A DNA stretch of 64,000 bases from an uncultured Saprospiraceae bacterium (GCA_937921825.1 CAKZVK010000057.1:1-64000), one strand, 5' to 3'. Counted from the stretch's first letter, positions 43,181-52,515 are shown. The notes: a model not told the origin generated them from the sequence alone. Translations and numbers: made by a program.

Positions 43181-45505
43181 CTAATACATCATCTTCTGAG
43201 GCAGATTTTGCTCTGTAATAATCTTACCTGAATTTTTAAATGTATTATTTGACTCAGAGTTATTCTTGGCGCCCCATAGTTGTGCGACTCGCTTTACTTT
43301 ATTATCAGAAAATTGACTTTCAGAAATTTCAACATTGATGATGCCGTAAGTATTGATAAGAGTGCCATTTTTTTCTTCTGCTCCACAGTTAGAGAAAGTA
43401 CAACTTGCCACTCTCAAGTTACCCCCTACTGTGGATTCATCATAGCCTCCACGATAGTAGTCTATTACATTTTGCTGTACTGCTTTGAATATGCAGTCAG
43501 TGATAAAAAGATTCTCCGCATTATAATCTCCTCTATCATCATCTTCAGCAGATAACTCTATACCGTTAGTACAGTTTGAAATTTTTGTGGCATTAAAGTC
43601 AATATGCTGAGCGAAAGAATACTTATACCCTTTAAGCACATAATCAAAATCAGATATTTCGCAGTCCCTTACTGTTAAGTTGTAATGACTCGACATGTTT
43701 TCTTTAAGTGTAGCGAAGGCATAGTTTTCTTTTGAACCCACCAGCTGGATAGAAGACAGTGTTAAGTCTCCCTTAGGATTCATTTCAAAAGCGGCTGTTT
43801 CCTTTCCACCAGAATATTTTAGGCATACTTTCTTCCTAGAACTTGAGGTGATTGTTATCTGTTTATTTATCTGCAGTGGTGATATAAGATCATACTTAGA
43901 AGAACTTAGCTGAATAATATCTCCATTATTAGCTAGGGCTAGGGTCTCTACCAGTTCTTGAGTCGTTGCTGCCTTGTATGTTGTTGGACTTGATTCTCTT
44001 GGCTCTGGATTATACCAACTTGGACCATACTTATCTAGCTGCATGAACGAAGACTTGCCATGTGGAGATCCAGTTGTTGCCCCTACCGCATTATCAGTCT
44101 CTCTAGAGTTACCAAATATATCTTTCTTAATCTGATCAAACTCAAAACCACTATGCAGTTCTACAGCTTCTAGTGCCCCCCTAGATGGCACCCATATAGT
44201 TTCCTCTAACTCTGAACCTTCAAGATCTATTTCTTCTAGTCCGCTTACCCCTCTAAAGGCCATTCCATTATTATCAATGATATTAGATCTAAATTCTATG
44301 CCGTCTATAGAGTCGTGTCTAAAGATAGGCATAGGATCACCTGTAGTATTGTAGATGACATTATTCGCTACTAGAGTTCGTATTGGTGCCTCCGATCTTA
44401 TTTCTGAAGCTGGTAGTACTTCTTTCTGATCTACATTAGAGCCGACACCAAACTGCCAAGGCGAGGTGCAATCTACATAAGTGTTATGTGCTATGACGAC
44501 ATCGGTGACCTGGAGGTATCTATTAAGAGCAGATTTCTTTATACCATTCATCACAGCTAGTGGTGCTCTGAAAATCTCTCCTTTCAATTTATAGAAATAA
44601 TTATTAGTGACCCAGTGTCCCGTACCTATCAATCTGATACCTCCTACCTGAGAAGAATGCTCATCTCCAATAAAGTAGTTGCCATCTACTGTACAGTAAT
44701 TACCATGACGTGTGACGAGTGAGCCATCACTTTTATAGAAGACATTATTTCTGAATTCATTGAAGTTAGTCTTACTGGATATTATTTCTACCTCCCCATT
44801 ACATCTATCGAAGAGATTGTCAGCGACAATAGTATTACTTGGAGACATGGAGGTAGAGCTATTACCTATCTGAATGGTTTCTGCACTAGGCCCTCCCTTT
44901 GGTGGTCGTGGACCGAAGTGGTTATGATGAATTCTATGATAGTTCTTGATACTTCTATTACCAGCTATATCGATTCTGATTGTGGGACCCTTATTGGCTT
45001 TTCTTGCTAGGTAGCAGTGGTCTAGTTCATTATGTCTTCCTTTGAAAGCTACCCATAGGTCAGATTTATTTCTCTGAGCTTTATTGAAATCTTCAATGAC
45101 ACAGTTGGTGACCTGACAGTGATTTGCTAAAGTGTCTCTATTAATAAAATACTGTATAACTGCACGTGAAGGTGAAGCACCATCTGTAAAATGTAACCCG
45201 TCCACAATCAGATGTTCTCCGCCTAGCTTCAAGTCTGACTGTCCAGTAATAAACACTTTGCCCGCAGTCTCTGCACGTAGAGTGATAGGCGCTAGCTCAG
45301 TACCTGTTCCGTAAAACTTAATTTGAATATCTCTCCAGACACCATTGCTCAGCACTATAGTAAACCCTGGCTGAGCATCAGAAATTGCAGTAGCTAATTC
45401 AGCAGCACTCGTAACCATCACTTCATCCTGTGCACTCAAGCTAGCATGACCCAGCATACCTATAGTTGCAACAATGATAAATATGTGCTGCTTAATTCTT
45501 TTCAT
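43181..45505 (-). CDS. PL6-family alginate lyase (two beta-helix parts)
   Basis: A 774-residue secreted protein (signal peptide 1-25, ending LSAQ). The N-terminal parallel beta-helix carries the PL6 catalytic pair: Lys245 in IISSKTNFNEF and Arg266 in SLVTRHGNY, 21 residues apart as in chondroitinase B-type PL6 enzymes. The nearby acidic residues of GEVEII fit the calcium site. A second beta-helix-like half (about 510-770) follows, as in two-domain PL6 proteins. It probably cuts alginate, often preferring MG- or G-rich blocks in this family. It is encoded between a TIM-barrel isomerase and the PL7 tandem lyase. Confidence 0.88.
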   Translation of the reverse strand: MKRIKQHIFIIVATIGMLGHASLSAQDEVMVTSAAELATAISDAQPGFTIVLSNGVWRDIQIKFYGTGTELAPITLRAETAGKVFITGQSDLKLGGEHLIVDGLHFTDGASPSRAVIQYFINRDTLANHCQVTNCVIEDFNKAQRNKSDLWVAFKGRHNELDHCYLARKANKGPTIRIDIAGNRSIKNYHRIHHNHFGPRPPKGGPSAETIQIGNSSTSMSPSNTIVADNLFDRCNGEVEIISSKTNFNEFRNNVFYKSDGSLVTRHGNYCTVDGNYFIGDEHSSQVGGIRLIGTGHWVTNNYFYKLKGEIFRAPLAVMNGIKKSALNRYLQVTDVVIAHNTYVDCTSPWQFGVGSNVDQKEVLPASEIRSEAPIRTLVANNVIYNTTGDPMPIFRHDSIDGIEFRSNIIDNNGMAFRGVSGLEEIDLEGSELEETIWVPSRGALEAVELHSGFEFDQIKKDIFGNSRETDNAVGATTGSPHGKSSFMQLDKYGPSWYNPEPRESSPTTYKAATTQELVETLALANNGDIIQLSSSKYDLISPLQINKQITITSSSRKKVCLKYSGGKETAAFEMNPKGDLTLSSIQLVGSKENYAFATLKENMSSHYNLTVRDCEISDFDYVLKGYKYSFAQHIDFNATKISNCTNGIELSAEDDDRGDYNAENLFITDCIFKAVQQNVIDYYRGGYDESTVGGNLRVASCTFSNCGAEEKNGTLINTYGIINVEISESQFSDNKVKRVAQLWGAKNNSESNNTFKNSGKIITEQNLPQKMMY

Positions 45506-45541
45506 TGCTAAATACTAGCTCATTTTTAGGGGATGAAACAA

Positions 45542-46483
45542 TTAGGCCGCTTGCCATAATTTCTGAATAAGGGCTAAGTCTTTCTTCATAGCTTCATAGA
45601 CCACTTGCTCATCTACAGTGATTTCAGACTTCCCTTTCTCTGCACCACCTAGTGGATATTCCAAGTGCAAACTGACTGGCACATTGATGCCATAACTTTT
45701 TAACTGCTTGAAGTAAGCGTCGAAATCTACCATGCCCTCACCTATGGGTACATTGACGATTTTCCCTTTGCCGCCGACTTGCCCCCACCTGAAATCTTTA
45801 AGTACGATGGTCTTTATATTTTCTCTTATCAATTTTACGCCATTAGACCACGAACGACCACCTTCCGCAACCGCATGACGGATATCATATTGAGCACCGA
45901 AGTATTCTGGATCTGCGGCTTCTAGGATTTTCTTTACTTCCCAAATAGAAGCCCCCACTTTTGTTCCTGAGTGGTTTTGATAGCAGCCAATTAAGTTCAC
46001 AGATCTATTGAGTGCTCCAAGTTCTTGTACTTTTTCTTTGTAATATTCCAGTGACGCTTCTAGAGACAAGTCCTTCTTATACTTGAACCAATTGCTTCTA
46101 TAAAATTGAACACCTTCACTTGCAGCAGTTCTAATGACTGCGACATCCAAGGGATTGGCAACATCAGATATTGCAGTGGTTATCATTTTACAAGTAGAGC
46201 CTGCAACCTTGATATCTTTAATCGCTTTAGGTAAGTCTGTTTTTACATTTTCAGGCAGTATATGCCCCTTAGGACGTACCGTCAGATCTAAGCCATCAAA
46301 ACCAAGTTCGGCTGCTCTGACTGCAGCAGTCTTTATATCTAGAAATTGAAGATGCTTAGAAAAAAGATGGATCTCTAATTTATCTGCAGAGCTAGAACCA
46401 CAAGTCTTTAAGGGAGATAATAAAGGTGCCGCTATGGTCACAACTCCTATGTTCTTAATAAAGGTTCTGCGTGAGATACTCAT
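45542..46483 (-). CDS. Xylose-isomerase-like TIM-barrel protein with Tat-type signal
   Basis: A 313-residue protein starting MSISRRTFIKNIGVVTIAAP: an SRRTF twin-arginine motif followed by a hydrophobic stretch indicates export by Tat, possibly as a lipoprotein (TCGSS). The mature part matches the sugar phosphate isomerase/epimerase (AP endonuclease 2) fold: AAELGFDGLDLTVRP, VNLIGCYQNHSG, GAQYDIRHAVAEGG, VSLHLEYPLGG. Metal ligands Glu/His/Asp are plausible in these segments. It lies 5 bp after kdgA. The reaction is unknown. A periplasmic uronate epimerase or isomerase is conceivable. Confidence 0.75.
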   Translation of the reverse strand: MSISRRTFIKNIGVVTIAAPLLSPLKTCGSSSADKLEIHLFSKHLQFLDIKTAAVRAAELGFDGLDLTVRPKGHILPENVKTDLPKAIKDIKVAGSTCKMITTAISDVANPLDVAVIRTAASEGVQFYRSNWFKYKKDLSLEASLEYYKEKVQELGALNRSVNLIGCYQNHSGTKVGASIWEVKKILEAADPEYFGAQYDIRHAVAEGGRSWSNGVKLIRENIKTIVLKDFRWGQVGGKGKIVNVPIGEGMVDFDAYFKQLKSYGINVPVSLHLEYPLGGAEKGKSEITVDEQVVYEAMKKDLALIQKLWQAA

Positions 46484-46488
46484 CTAGT

Positions 46489-47157
46489 TTATTTGTCTCT
46501 TAGCCTTTTGATTAAGGCCAGAGTTTCTTCGACTTTGCTTCTAAGGGCTTCGGTGTCTCCCTCTTTGACTTCTTTGGTAAACAATTTAGAGCCCATCCCC
46601 ACACAAGTCACTCCAGCATCAAACCAGCCAGATAAATTCTCCTCTGTAGGAGTCACACCTCCTGTCGGCATTATCTTCGTCCATGGCTGAGGACCTTTGA
46701 TCCCCTTAACAAAACCTGGACCATAGATGCCTCCTGGGAACAATTTTACTATCTCGCAGCCTAGTTCTTCTGCTCTACATATTTCAGTGAGAGAGCCACA
46801 GCCTGGCGACCATAGTACTTTCTTACGATTACAAGCAATTGCAATATCTTCTCTAAGTACCGGTGTCACGACAAAGTTGGCTCCCAACTGCATATATAAA
46901 GAGGCTGCACCTGCATCCGTTACAGAACCGACTCCTAGAATCATACCTGGCAACTCTGCCAAAGCATACTTATTCAGTGCTCCAAAAATTTCATGTGCAA
47001 AATCTCCTCGATTCGTAAACTCTAATAATCGAGATCCTCCATCATAACATGCCTTGAGTAAAGCTTTAGATAATTCTATATCATCATTGTAGAACAAAGG
47101 GACCATGCCTTGCTCTTCCATTGTTTGTGCAACTTGTATTCTGCTGTATTTTGCCAT
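46489..47157 (-). CDS. kdgA: KDPG aldolase
   Basis: A 222-residue class I aldolase. The Schiff-base lysine is Lys138 in EIVKLFPGGIYGPGF, and the general acid/base Glu46 lies in SRLLEFTNRGD. The phosphate loop is IMPTGGVTPTEENL. It splits 2-keto-3-deoxy-6-phosphogluconate into pyruvate and glyceraldehyde-3-phosphate, the last step of alginate monomer catabolism here. It is separated from kdgK, its upstream partner, by a 793 bp insertion carrying an S23-type gene and a minisatellite. Confidence 0.93.
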   Translation of the reverse strand: MAKYSRIQVAQTMEEQGMVPLFYNDDIELSKALLKACYDGGSRLLEFTNRGDFAHEIFGALNKYALAELPGMILGVGSVTDAGAASLYMQLGANFVVTPVLREDIAIACNRKKVLWSPGCGSLTEICRAEELGCEIVKLFPGGIYGPGFVKGIKGPQPWTKIMPTGGVTPTEENLSGWFDAGVTCVGMGSKLFTKEVKEGDTEALRSKVEETLALIKRLRDK

Positions 47158-47204
47158 TTATGTAATTCTAATTATTGGTTTTAGCTTTTAAGCTTGTTGA
47201 TTTT

Positions 47205-47492
47205 GGAGATTGCTAATTGGTATTTGAGAGATTGTTGATTGTTGATTTGAGAGATTGTTGATTTTTAAAGATTGTTGATTTGAGAGATTGTTGATTTTTA
47301 AAGATTGTTGATTTGAGAGATTGTTGATTCATTTAAGAGATTGTTGATTGTTGATTTTTAAAGATTGTTGATTTGAGAGATTGTTGATTTTTAAAGATTG
47401 TTCATTTGAGAGATTGCTAATTCATTTAAGAGATTGTTGATTGTTGATTTTTAAAGATTGTTGATTTGAAAGATTGTTGATTGTTGATTTCT
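47205..47492. repeat. Minisatellite of alternating 16/17 bp units
   Basis: A continuous run of the two related units GAGAGATTGTTGATTT (16 bp) and TTAAAGATTGTTGATTT (17 bp), with some doubled GATTGTT pieces and a few substitutions (GATTGTTCATTT, GATTGCTAATTC). About 17 units are seen. It begins shortly upstream of kdgA and ends at the 3' end of the S23-type gene. No coding function is seen. Confidence 0.85.
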
Positions 47493-47498
47493 TGCTAA

Positions 47499-47864
47499 TC
47501 ACTTTATCTTTTTTAGATAGCTTATATATCCGTTCACTGACTTTAAAGCTTGATAGACTAATTTTCTTAGTTCTTCCAAATCTGAACTTTTACAAAAGTT
47601 TTCATCTTCGAAAATATTCAAGTCATCAAGGATTTCATGCAATGAACCACGAGCTATTCTACAGTACTGTATGTTTTCCTTATGCGAATGCCTCCCAAAT
47701 CCTTCTGCAATATTCCTAGTTGTAGATCGTCCTGCACGACTAAAATTTTGAATCATATCACGATCTCTAATTTTATGATCCTTTAAGAGACGATACATTT
47801 TTATACGCAGAATCCTACATTTACGATAGCAATCTAATTCCTCGAAAGAAGTATATGAAGCCAT
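47499..47864 (-). CDS. Four-helix-bundle protein (S23/IVS-type)
   Basis: A 121-residue helical protein: SFEELDCYRKCRILRIKMYR, then MIQNFSRAGRSTTRNIAEGF, GRHSHKENIQYCRIARGSLH and ELRKLVYQALKSVNGYISYL. The pattern 'R-A-x-x-S-x-x-x-N-I-A-E-G' is the signature of four-helix-bundle proteins first seen in rRNA intervening sequences. The biochemical role is unknown. It is bordered by a minisatellite on its 3' side and an AATTGTTAATTATTAATTG tract on its 5' side, and it interrupts the kdgK-kdgA operon, so it looks like an inserted cassette. Confidence 0.85.
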   Translation of the reverse strand: MASYTSFEELDCYRKCRILRIKMYRLLKDHKIRDRDMIQNFSRAGRSTTRNIAEGFGRHSHKENIQYCRIARGSLHEILDDLNIFEDENFCKSSDLEELRKLVYQALKSVNGYISYLKKIK

Positions 47865-47918
47865 AAAGCAAAATTACTTTCCCATTAATCATCAATCCTT
47901 CTAATCTCCACAATCTCT

Positions 47919-47952
47919 CCAATTGTTAATTATTAATTGTTAATTGTCAACT
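47919..47952. repeat. AT-rich TTAACAATT repeat tract beside the S23-type gene
   Basis: Reads CCAATTGTTAATTATTAATTG then TTAATTGTCAA. Its reverse complement begins TTGACAATT like the tract at 6757-6787. It lies 55 bp upstream of the S23-type start and touches the kdgK 3' end. Confidence 0.5.
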
Positions 47953-48988
47953 ACCTAGATACCCGTCCAGACGCATCTCCCCCCATCAATTTCTCTACCT
48001 CATCAACAGTCACTAGATTCGCATCACCTTTGATTGTATGCTTGAGACAAGATGCTGCTACTGCAAAATCTAAAGCCTTCTGATCATCTCCTTTGTAAGT
48101 CAGAAGTCCATAGATCAATCCTGCCATAAAGCTATCACCGCCACCTACACGATCTACTATATGTGTAATCTGATAAGTTGGTGCTTCAAAAAGTTTGTCG
48201 CCATCATAGAGCACACCAGACCATGAGTTATGTGACGCAGAAATAGAACCTCTAAGAGTAGTGATTACTTTCTTTGCTCTAGGAAACATTTTTTGTAACT
48301 GCTTTAGGACAGAGAGATAAGCTTTGCCATCTACACTGCCACCATGTGTCACATCTACACCTTCTGGATGTAAGCCGAAATGCTTTTCAGCATCTTCTTC
48401 ATTACCTAGGATGACATCACAGCCTTCTACTAGAGCGGGCATGACTTCCCCTGGCTCCTTGCCATACTTCCACAATTTCTTTCTGTAGTTAAGATCTGTA
48501 GAAACGGTGACACCTAGTCTATTAGCAGCTTGTATAGCTTCTAGACAAGCATCAGCAGCGCCTTGCGAAATAGCTGGTGTAATCCCTGTCCAATGAAACC
48601 ACTCGGCACCATCGAAAACGGCTTCCCAATCTACCATCCCTTTCTGTATGGTAGACATTGCAGAATGCGCTCTGTCATAGACGACCTTACTTCCTCTGCT
48701 TACTGCGCCTGTCTCTAAAAAATAGATGCCCAGTCTCTCGCCACCTCTTACAATCTTATCTACATTGACACCTCGCTTGCGCAGTTCCATCAAGGCACAA
48801 TCTCCTAAGTCATTTTGTGGTAGCCTCGTCACGAAGTCTACATCCATACCATAATTAGCAAGAGAGACCGCAACATTACTTTCTCCACCACCATAGACTA
48901 CATCAAAGCTAGACGCTTGAGAAAATCTTTTCCATCCTGGAGGACTCAGCCTCAGCATTATCTCTCCGAAGGTTACTACTTTACCCAT
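47951..48988 (-). CDS. kdgK: 2-keto-3-deoxygluconate kinase (PfkB family)
   Basis: A 345-residue PfkB kinase. The N-terminal sugar-binding part has GEIMLRLSPPGWKRF and FDVVYGGGESNVAVSLANYG. The C-terminal ATP/catalytic motif is DRVGGGDSFMAGLIYGLL with the catalytic Asp. It phosphorylates KDG to KDPG. It is 23 bp after the SDR gene and upstream of the S23-type cassette. Substrate assignment rests on the kdgF/SDR/kdgA context together with the family match. Confidence 0.9.
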   Translation of the reverse strand: MGKVVTFGEIMLRLSPPGWKRFSQASSFDVVYGGGESNVAVSLANYGMDVDFVTRLPQNDLGDCALMELRKRGVNVDKIVRGGERLGIYFLETGAVSRGSKVVYDRAHSAMSTIQKGMVDWEAVFDGAEWFHWTGITPAISQGAADACLEAIQAANRLGVTVSTDLNYRKKLWKYGKEPGEVMPALVEGCDVILGNEEDAEKHFGLHPEGVDVTHGGSVDGKAYLSVLKQLQKMFPRAKKVITTLRGSISASHNSWSGVLYDGDKLFEAPTYQITHIVDRVGGGDSFMAGLIYGLLTYKGDDQKALDFAVAASCLKHTIKGDANLVTVDEVEKLMGGDASGRVSR

Positions 48989-49011
48989 CTAAAAAAATAT
49001 CTGTTTATAAT

Positions 49012-49776
49012 TTATGAAAAGGCAAGGCCTCCGTTAATATCAAAGTTGGCTCCAGTAACGAAAGAGGCTTGATCAGACGCTAGATAAGCGACTAAGTCTG
49101 CTACCTCATCTGCTCTACCCTCTCTTCTCACAGGTGTCTTGCCAGCTACTATAGTACGTACTTCATCTTTAGTAAAGTCATCGTGGAACTTAGTACCGAT
49201 AAGACCTGGGCATAATGCATTGACACGAATACCTTTAGGGCCTAATTCTTTAGCCATAGCTCTTGTGAATGTCGTTACTGCACCTTTAGAAGAAGCGTAC
49301 AGTGCTGATCCTCCACCACCTCCATCTCTAGCGGCTAGAGAAGAAAGATTTATAACAGAACTACCTTTGGGCATCATCGGCTCGAAAGCCTGCATCGTAA
49401 AGACTGTTCCCTTGAAGTTTACATCCATTACGAGGTTATAAAAGTCTTCATCAAATTCTTGCAAAGTCTTACGAGCAAAAAGACCTCCTGCATTATTCAC
49501 TAGGATGTGGACCTTCTTGCCGAAAGCTTTAAGTGTTTTTGCCTTCAAGCTTTTGATACCTCTGGTAGTAGATATATCTGCTTTGACAGCAATTGCTTTG
49601 CCTTTGAAAGACTTTATTTCTTCTAAGGTCTTTTTAGCACCTGCTCTTGAACTGTTATAGTTAATTACAACTTTTGCACCTTCTCGCGCTAGCTGAACAG
49701 AAATGGCTCTTCCTATATCTCGAGCACCTCCTGTGACCACAGCCACCTTTCCTTTGAATCTTTTTGTGTTACTCAT
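49012..49776 (-). CDS. SDR oxidoreductase, probable DEH reductase
   Basis: A 254-residue SDR. The coenzyme motif is VTGGARDIGRAIS, catalytic Ser lies in SSVINLSSLAARDGG, Tyr and Lys in SALYASSKGAVTTF, and the C-terminus has GANFDINGGLAFS. In alginate loci an SDR of this type reduces DEH (4-deoxy-5-hexoseulose uronate) to KDG. It lies 24 bp after another SDR gene and 23 bp before kdgK, which supports that role. Which of the two SDRs acts on DEH cannot be told. Confidence 0.82.
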   Translation of the reverse strand: MSNTKRFKGKVAVVTGGARDIGRAISVQLAREGAKVVINYNSSRAGAKKTLEEIKSFKGKAIAVKADISTTRGIKSLKAKTLKAFGKKVHILVNNAGGLFARKTLQEFDEDFYNLVMDVNFKGTVFTMQAFEPMMPKGSSVINLSSLAARDGGGGGSALYASSKGAVTTFTRAMAKELGPKGIRVNALCPGLIGTKFHDDFTKDEVRTIVAGKTPVRREGRADEVADLVAYLASDQASFVTGANFDINGGLAFS

Positions 49777-49800
49777 AATATTTTCGCTTTGTTTTAAATT

Positions 49801-50562
49801 TTAAATACCTAGTGCTTGACCACCACCTATCTGAATGGTCTCTGCAGTAATAAAGGCTGCATCCTTACTGACTAGAAAAGCAACCACACCTGCGACATCT
49901 TCTGGCTGGCCTAATCTTCCGAGCATAATGTTCTTAGCCCAAGACTGAAATACTTCTGGCTTGGTAGATTTAATTCCGATATGGAAATTAGTATCTATTG
50001 TCCCAGGAGAAACAGCATTAACTCTAATACCATATTCTGCTAGATCTTTAGCTAGAGCTCTTGTGATCGTATGTACACCTGCTTTTGACGTACCATACAT
50101 ACCAGCTCCAGGACCGCCTGCATTCCATGCCGCATTAGAAGTAAAATTAATAATTGTCGGATGCTCTCCTTTCTTTAGATAAGGTATCGCTGCTCTAGAT
50201 GCAAAGAAAACAGAATCCAAATTTAGTGCCATGACCTTTCTATAAAAGTCTGTCGTCATTTCCTCAAAACGAGAACGACCTCCAAGACCACCTGCATTGT
50301 TTATAAGAGCATCGATTTTCCCATACTTCTCTCCTATTGCTTTTATATTTTTTGTGACGAGTTCCTCATTGGTTACATCAAAGCCATAGTACTCTGCTTT
50401 TATTCCCATTTCTGTCAATTCCTTAACTCTACTTGCCCCCTTTTCATCTTCAAGACCATTAAGCAAAACAACAGCTCCCTGCTTTCCCACATGCTTTGCG
50501 ACTTCCAATCCAATTCCGTCTGTAGAACCTGTTATTATTACTACTTTTCCTTCTAATTTCAT
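49801..50562 (-). CDS. SDR oxidoreductase, KduD/DEH-reductase-like
   Basis: A 253-residue SDR with the coenzyme motif ITGSTDGIGLEVAKHV, DALINNAGGLGG, catalytic Tyr/Lys in GMYGTSKAGVHTIT and the C-terminal ETIQIGGGQALGI. It differs clearly from the neighbouring SDR. It may reduce DEH with the other nucleotide (NADH versus NADPH) or act on a related keto-sugar acid. It sits 74 bp after the MFS transporter gene within the kdgF-kdgK run. Confidence 0.8.
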   Translation of the reverse strand: MKLEGKVVIITGSTDGIGLEVAKHVGKQGAVVLLNGLEDEKGASRVKELTEMGIKAEYYGFDVTNEELVTKNIKAIGEKYGKIDALINNAGGLGGRSRFEEMTTDFYRKVMALNLDSVFFASRAAIPYLKKGEHPTIINFTSNAAWNAGGPGAGMYGTSKAGVHTITRALAKDLAEYGIRVNAVSPGTIDTNFHIGIKSTKPEVFQSWAKNIMLGRLGQPEDVAGVVAFLVSKDAAFITAETIQIGGGQALGI

Positions 50563-50636
50563 TTGCTTTTATTTAAATATAAATTCTATTTATTAAGTCT
50601 TTCTATAATGAAAGTATTTTCTTTCTAACTAAGTAA

Positions 50637-51956
50637 TTAATGTGCAGGTTTGAGTGGTTCCACTTTTGGTATAAGTAACCACACAGCTAGCAAAGCTATT
50701 GATGCTAAGGCTCCTCCAATGATAAAGGCAGGAGTATAATTTCCTCCAGTCGTAAGCATCGGTACTAAAGCCGTCATTCCAAAAGCTGTCAATTTCGCAG
50801 CAGTACCCGCAAAACCAGAAAGTGTTCCCACCACTTTTCCACTGAAAAGATCACTCGGTAAAGTTTGAACATTTCCGATAGCTGTTTGGAATCCAAATAG
50901 TAGTACTGCCATAATTATAACTGCATTAGTCGCAGATCCTGGTGCTTTTAATAGAAAGAAGCAAGGTATCATAATTAGACAACCTAAAGTAATTACCATC
51001 TTTCTTGTCTTATTGACTGACCATCCGGCTCCTAATCTATTTTGCGCAAGCAAGCCACCAAACCATGCGCCGAACATAGCTCCTACATAAGGAGCCCATG
51101 CTGAAAAGGCAATTTCCTTAACCGTGAACCCGAATACCTCTTCTAGATAAATCGGAATCCAGACTATAAACAACCACCATATAGGATCTATGGCTCCTGA
51201 AGCAATTATTACTCCCCAACTTTCTTTATGGCCCAATAACTCACCGGTCTCTGGTGCATAACCGTCATCATAGGTGCCATCAGTATTTAGATCCTGATTT
51301 TCTTGACCAGATAAGATATACTCCTTCTCTGCATCAGATAACCAAGGATGTCTTTCTGGTGGTGCCTTTACTAAATATAACCAAGGTACTAACCATAGGA
51401 AACCTATCAATCCTACACAGATGAAAATCATCTGCCACGAAAAGTAGATTGACAGTATACCTATTATTGGATAAGCTACTATACCTCCTATCGCAGCTCC
51501 AGAATTAAATATTCCTTGCGCAAAAGCTCTTTCCTTAGTAGGAAACCACTCAGCATTGGCTTTTGCAGCACCTGGCCAGTTACCTGCCTCTGCAATTCCC
51601 AAGATAGAACGGAATATAGAAAAACTAATCATACCCTTAGCAAAGGCATGAATCATCGTAGCTGCTGACCAGACTCCGATAGAAATAGCAAATCCTATAC
51701 GCGTTCCTATCCAATCGAATATCTTTCCAAAGATGGTTTGTCCGGCAGCATAGGATAAAATAAATACTGCAGAAATCGTCCCATATATTGCTTTGGTACC
51801 TTCTTTATCCATATCTGGAAATAATTCGGAGGCAATATCTTGCCACAAGGCACCGAAGGCTTGCCTATCTATATAGTTGATCACGGCAGCTAGGGCTACT
51901 AGTGAAACTACCCACCATCGGAGTCCTCCTTTTTTCTTTTCTATTTTATCGGCCAT
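50637..51956 (-). CDS. MFS transporter, hexuronate (ExuT/GudP)-like
   Basis: A 439-residue protein with 12 predicted TM helices. The N-terminal RWWVVSLVALAAVINYIDRQ segment is the typical start of the anion:cation symporter (ACS) branch that includes hexuronate transporters. Further motifs are FGKIFDWIGTRIGFAISIGV, LGIAEAGNWPGAAKANAEWF and PTKERAFAQGIFNSG. It probably imports alginate-derived unsaturated uronates. Its start overlaps the kdgF end by 16 bases, so import and the first cytoplasmic step are translationally linked. Confidence 0.88.
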   Translation of the reverse strand: MADKIEKKKGGLRWWVVSLVALAAVINYIDRQAFGALWQDIASELFPDMDKEGTKAIYGTISAVFILSYAAGQTIFGKIFDWIGTRIGFAISIGVWSAATMIHAFAKGMISFSIFRSILGIAEAGNWPGAAKANAEWFPTKERAFAQGIFNSGAAIGGIVAYPIIGILSIYFSWQMIFICVGLIGFLWLVPWLYLVKAPPERHPWLSDAEKEYILSGQENQDLNTDGTYDDGYAPETGELLGHKESWGVIIASGAIDPIWWLFIVWIPIYLEEVFGFTVKEIAFSAWAPYVGAMFGAWFGGLLAQNRLGAGWSVNKTRKMVITLGCLIMIPCFFLLKAPGSATNAVIIMAVLLFGFQTAIGNVQTLPSDLFSGKVVGTLSGFAGTAAKLTAFGMTALVPMLTTGGNYTPAFIIGGALASIALLAVWLLIPKVEPLKPAH

Positions 51957-52336
51957 GTGGGTATATCTAATTGTTCATGACCTAAAAAGTCTTCTCTTGC
52001 TGGGCTAAATACGTCTATAAGTATTCCTGGCTTAGTGCAGACACAACCGTGCATGACATGTGGCGGAATATAATAAGAATCTCCAGCCTTTATGATACGA
52101 ACATCATCGCCGATGGTCATCTTGAATTCTCCACTTGCTACATAGGTTACTTGAGAATGATAATGCTTGTGCATCTGACCTACAGCACCTGTATCGAATC
52201 GTGCCTTGACCAGCATAATCTTACCATCATAACCCATTATCTGCCTATCCAATCCTTCTGCGACTGGTTCCCAAGGAGTCTCAGTATCTATCCAGTATTC
52301 TTTAGTTGCTTTTAAACTCTCGTGTAATTCGCTCAT
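51941..52336 (-). CDS. kdgF: KdgF-type cupin: unsaturated uronate to DEH
   Basis: A 131-residue single-domain cupin. The metal-ligand cluster is in GQMHKHYHSQVTYV (His56, His58, His60, Gln62) and the second part in YYIPPHVMHGCVC (His93/His96). The family turns 4,5-unsaturated monouronates into 4-deoxy-L-erythro-5-hexoseulose uronate. Lys/Arg residues are plentiful for the acid group. It is the first gene of the catabolic run, about 180 bp downstream of the PL7 gene with a terminator between, so it probably has its own promoter. Confidence 0.87.
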   Translation of the reverse strand: MSELHESLKATKEYWIDTETPWEPVAEGLDRQIMGYDGKIMLVKARFDTGAVGQMHKHYHSQVTYVASGEFKMTIGDDVRIIKAGDSYYIPPHVMHGCVCTKPGILIDVFSPAREDFLGHEQLDIPTWPIK

Positions 52337-52420
52337 ATCTATTTTTTTTAGTTGTGTATAGTCCTTTTTCCAATTTAGTTTTTATCTCGCTCTCGAAGCT
52401 ATGTCTCTGCTCTGAATCGG

Positions 52421-52428
52421 CAAAATTA
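52421..52428 (-). promoter_or_regulatory. Possible -7 box for the kdgF operon
   Basis: The minus strand reads TAATTTTG, an exact TAnnTTTG match, about 85 bases upstream of kdgF. No clear TTG at 19-20 bases was found, so this is tentative. Confidence 0.35.
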
Positions 52429-52459
52429 TTTGAGCTTGCAATTTATAAAAATGGCAAAA

Positions 52460-52492
52460 TCATCAGAGACAAAATGCCTCTGATGATATCGT
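52460..52492 (-). terminator. Terminator ending the SusC-SusD-PL7 operon
   Basis: On the minus strand ATCATCAGAG and CTCTGATGAT form a stem around GCATTTTGT, followed by TTTGCC. It lies just after the PL7 stop at 52516 and separates that operon from the kdgF run. Confidence 0.7.
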
Positions 52493-52515
52493 ATGAAAAA
52501 ACTATTTTACTTTTA

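Noticed and set aside
47205-47492. CRISPR array
   Set aside because: Units are 16-17 bp, contiguous and nearly identical, with no unique spacers and no cas genes. It is a minisatellite.
47499-47864. rRNA intervening sequence
   Set aside because: The S23-type protein family is known from rRNA insertions, but there is no rRNA sequence on either side, only kdgK and kdgA.
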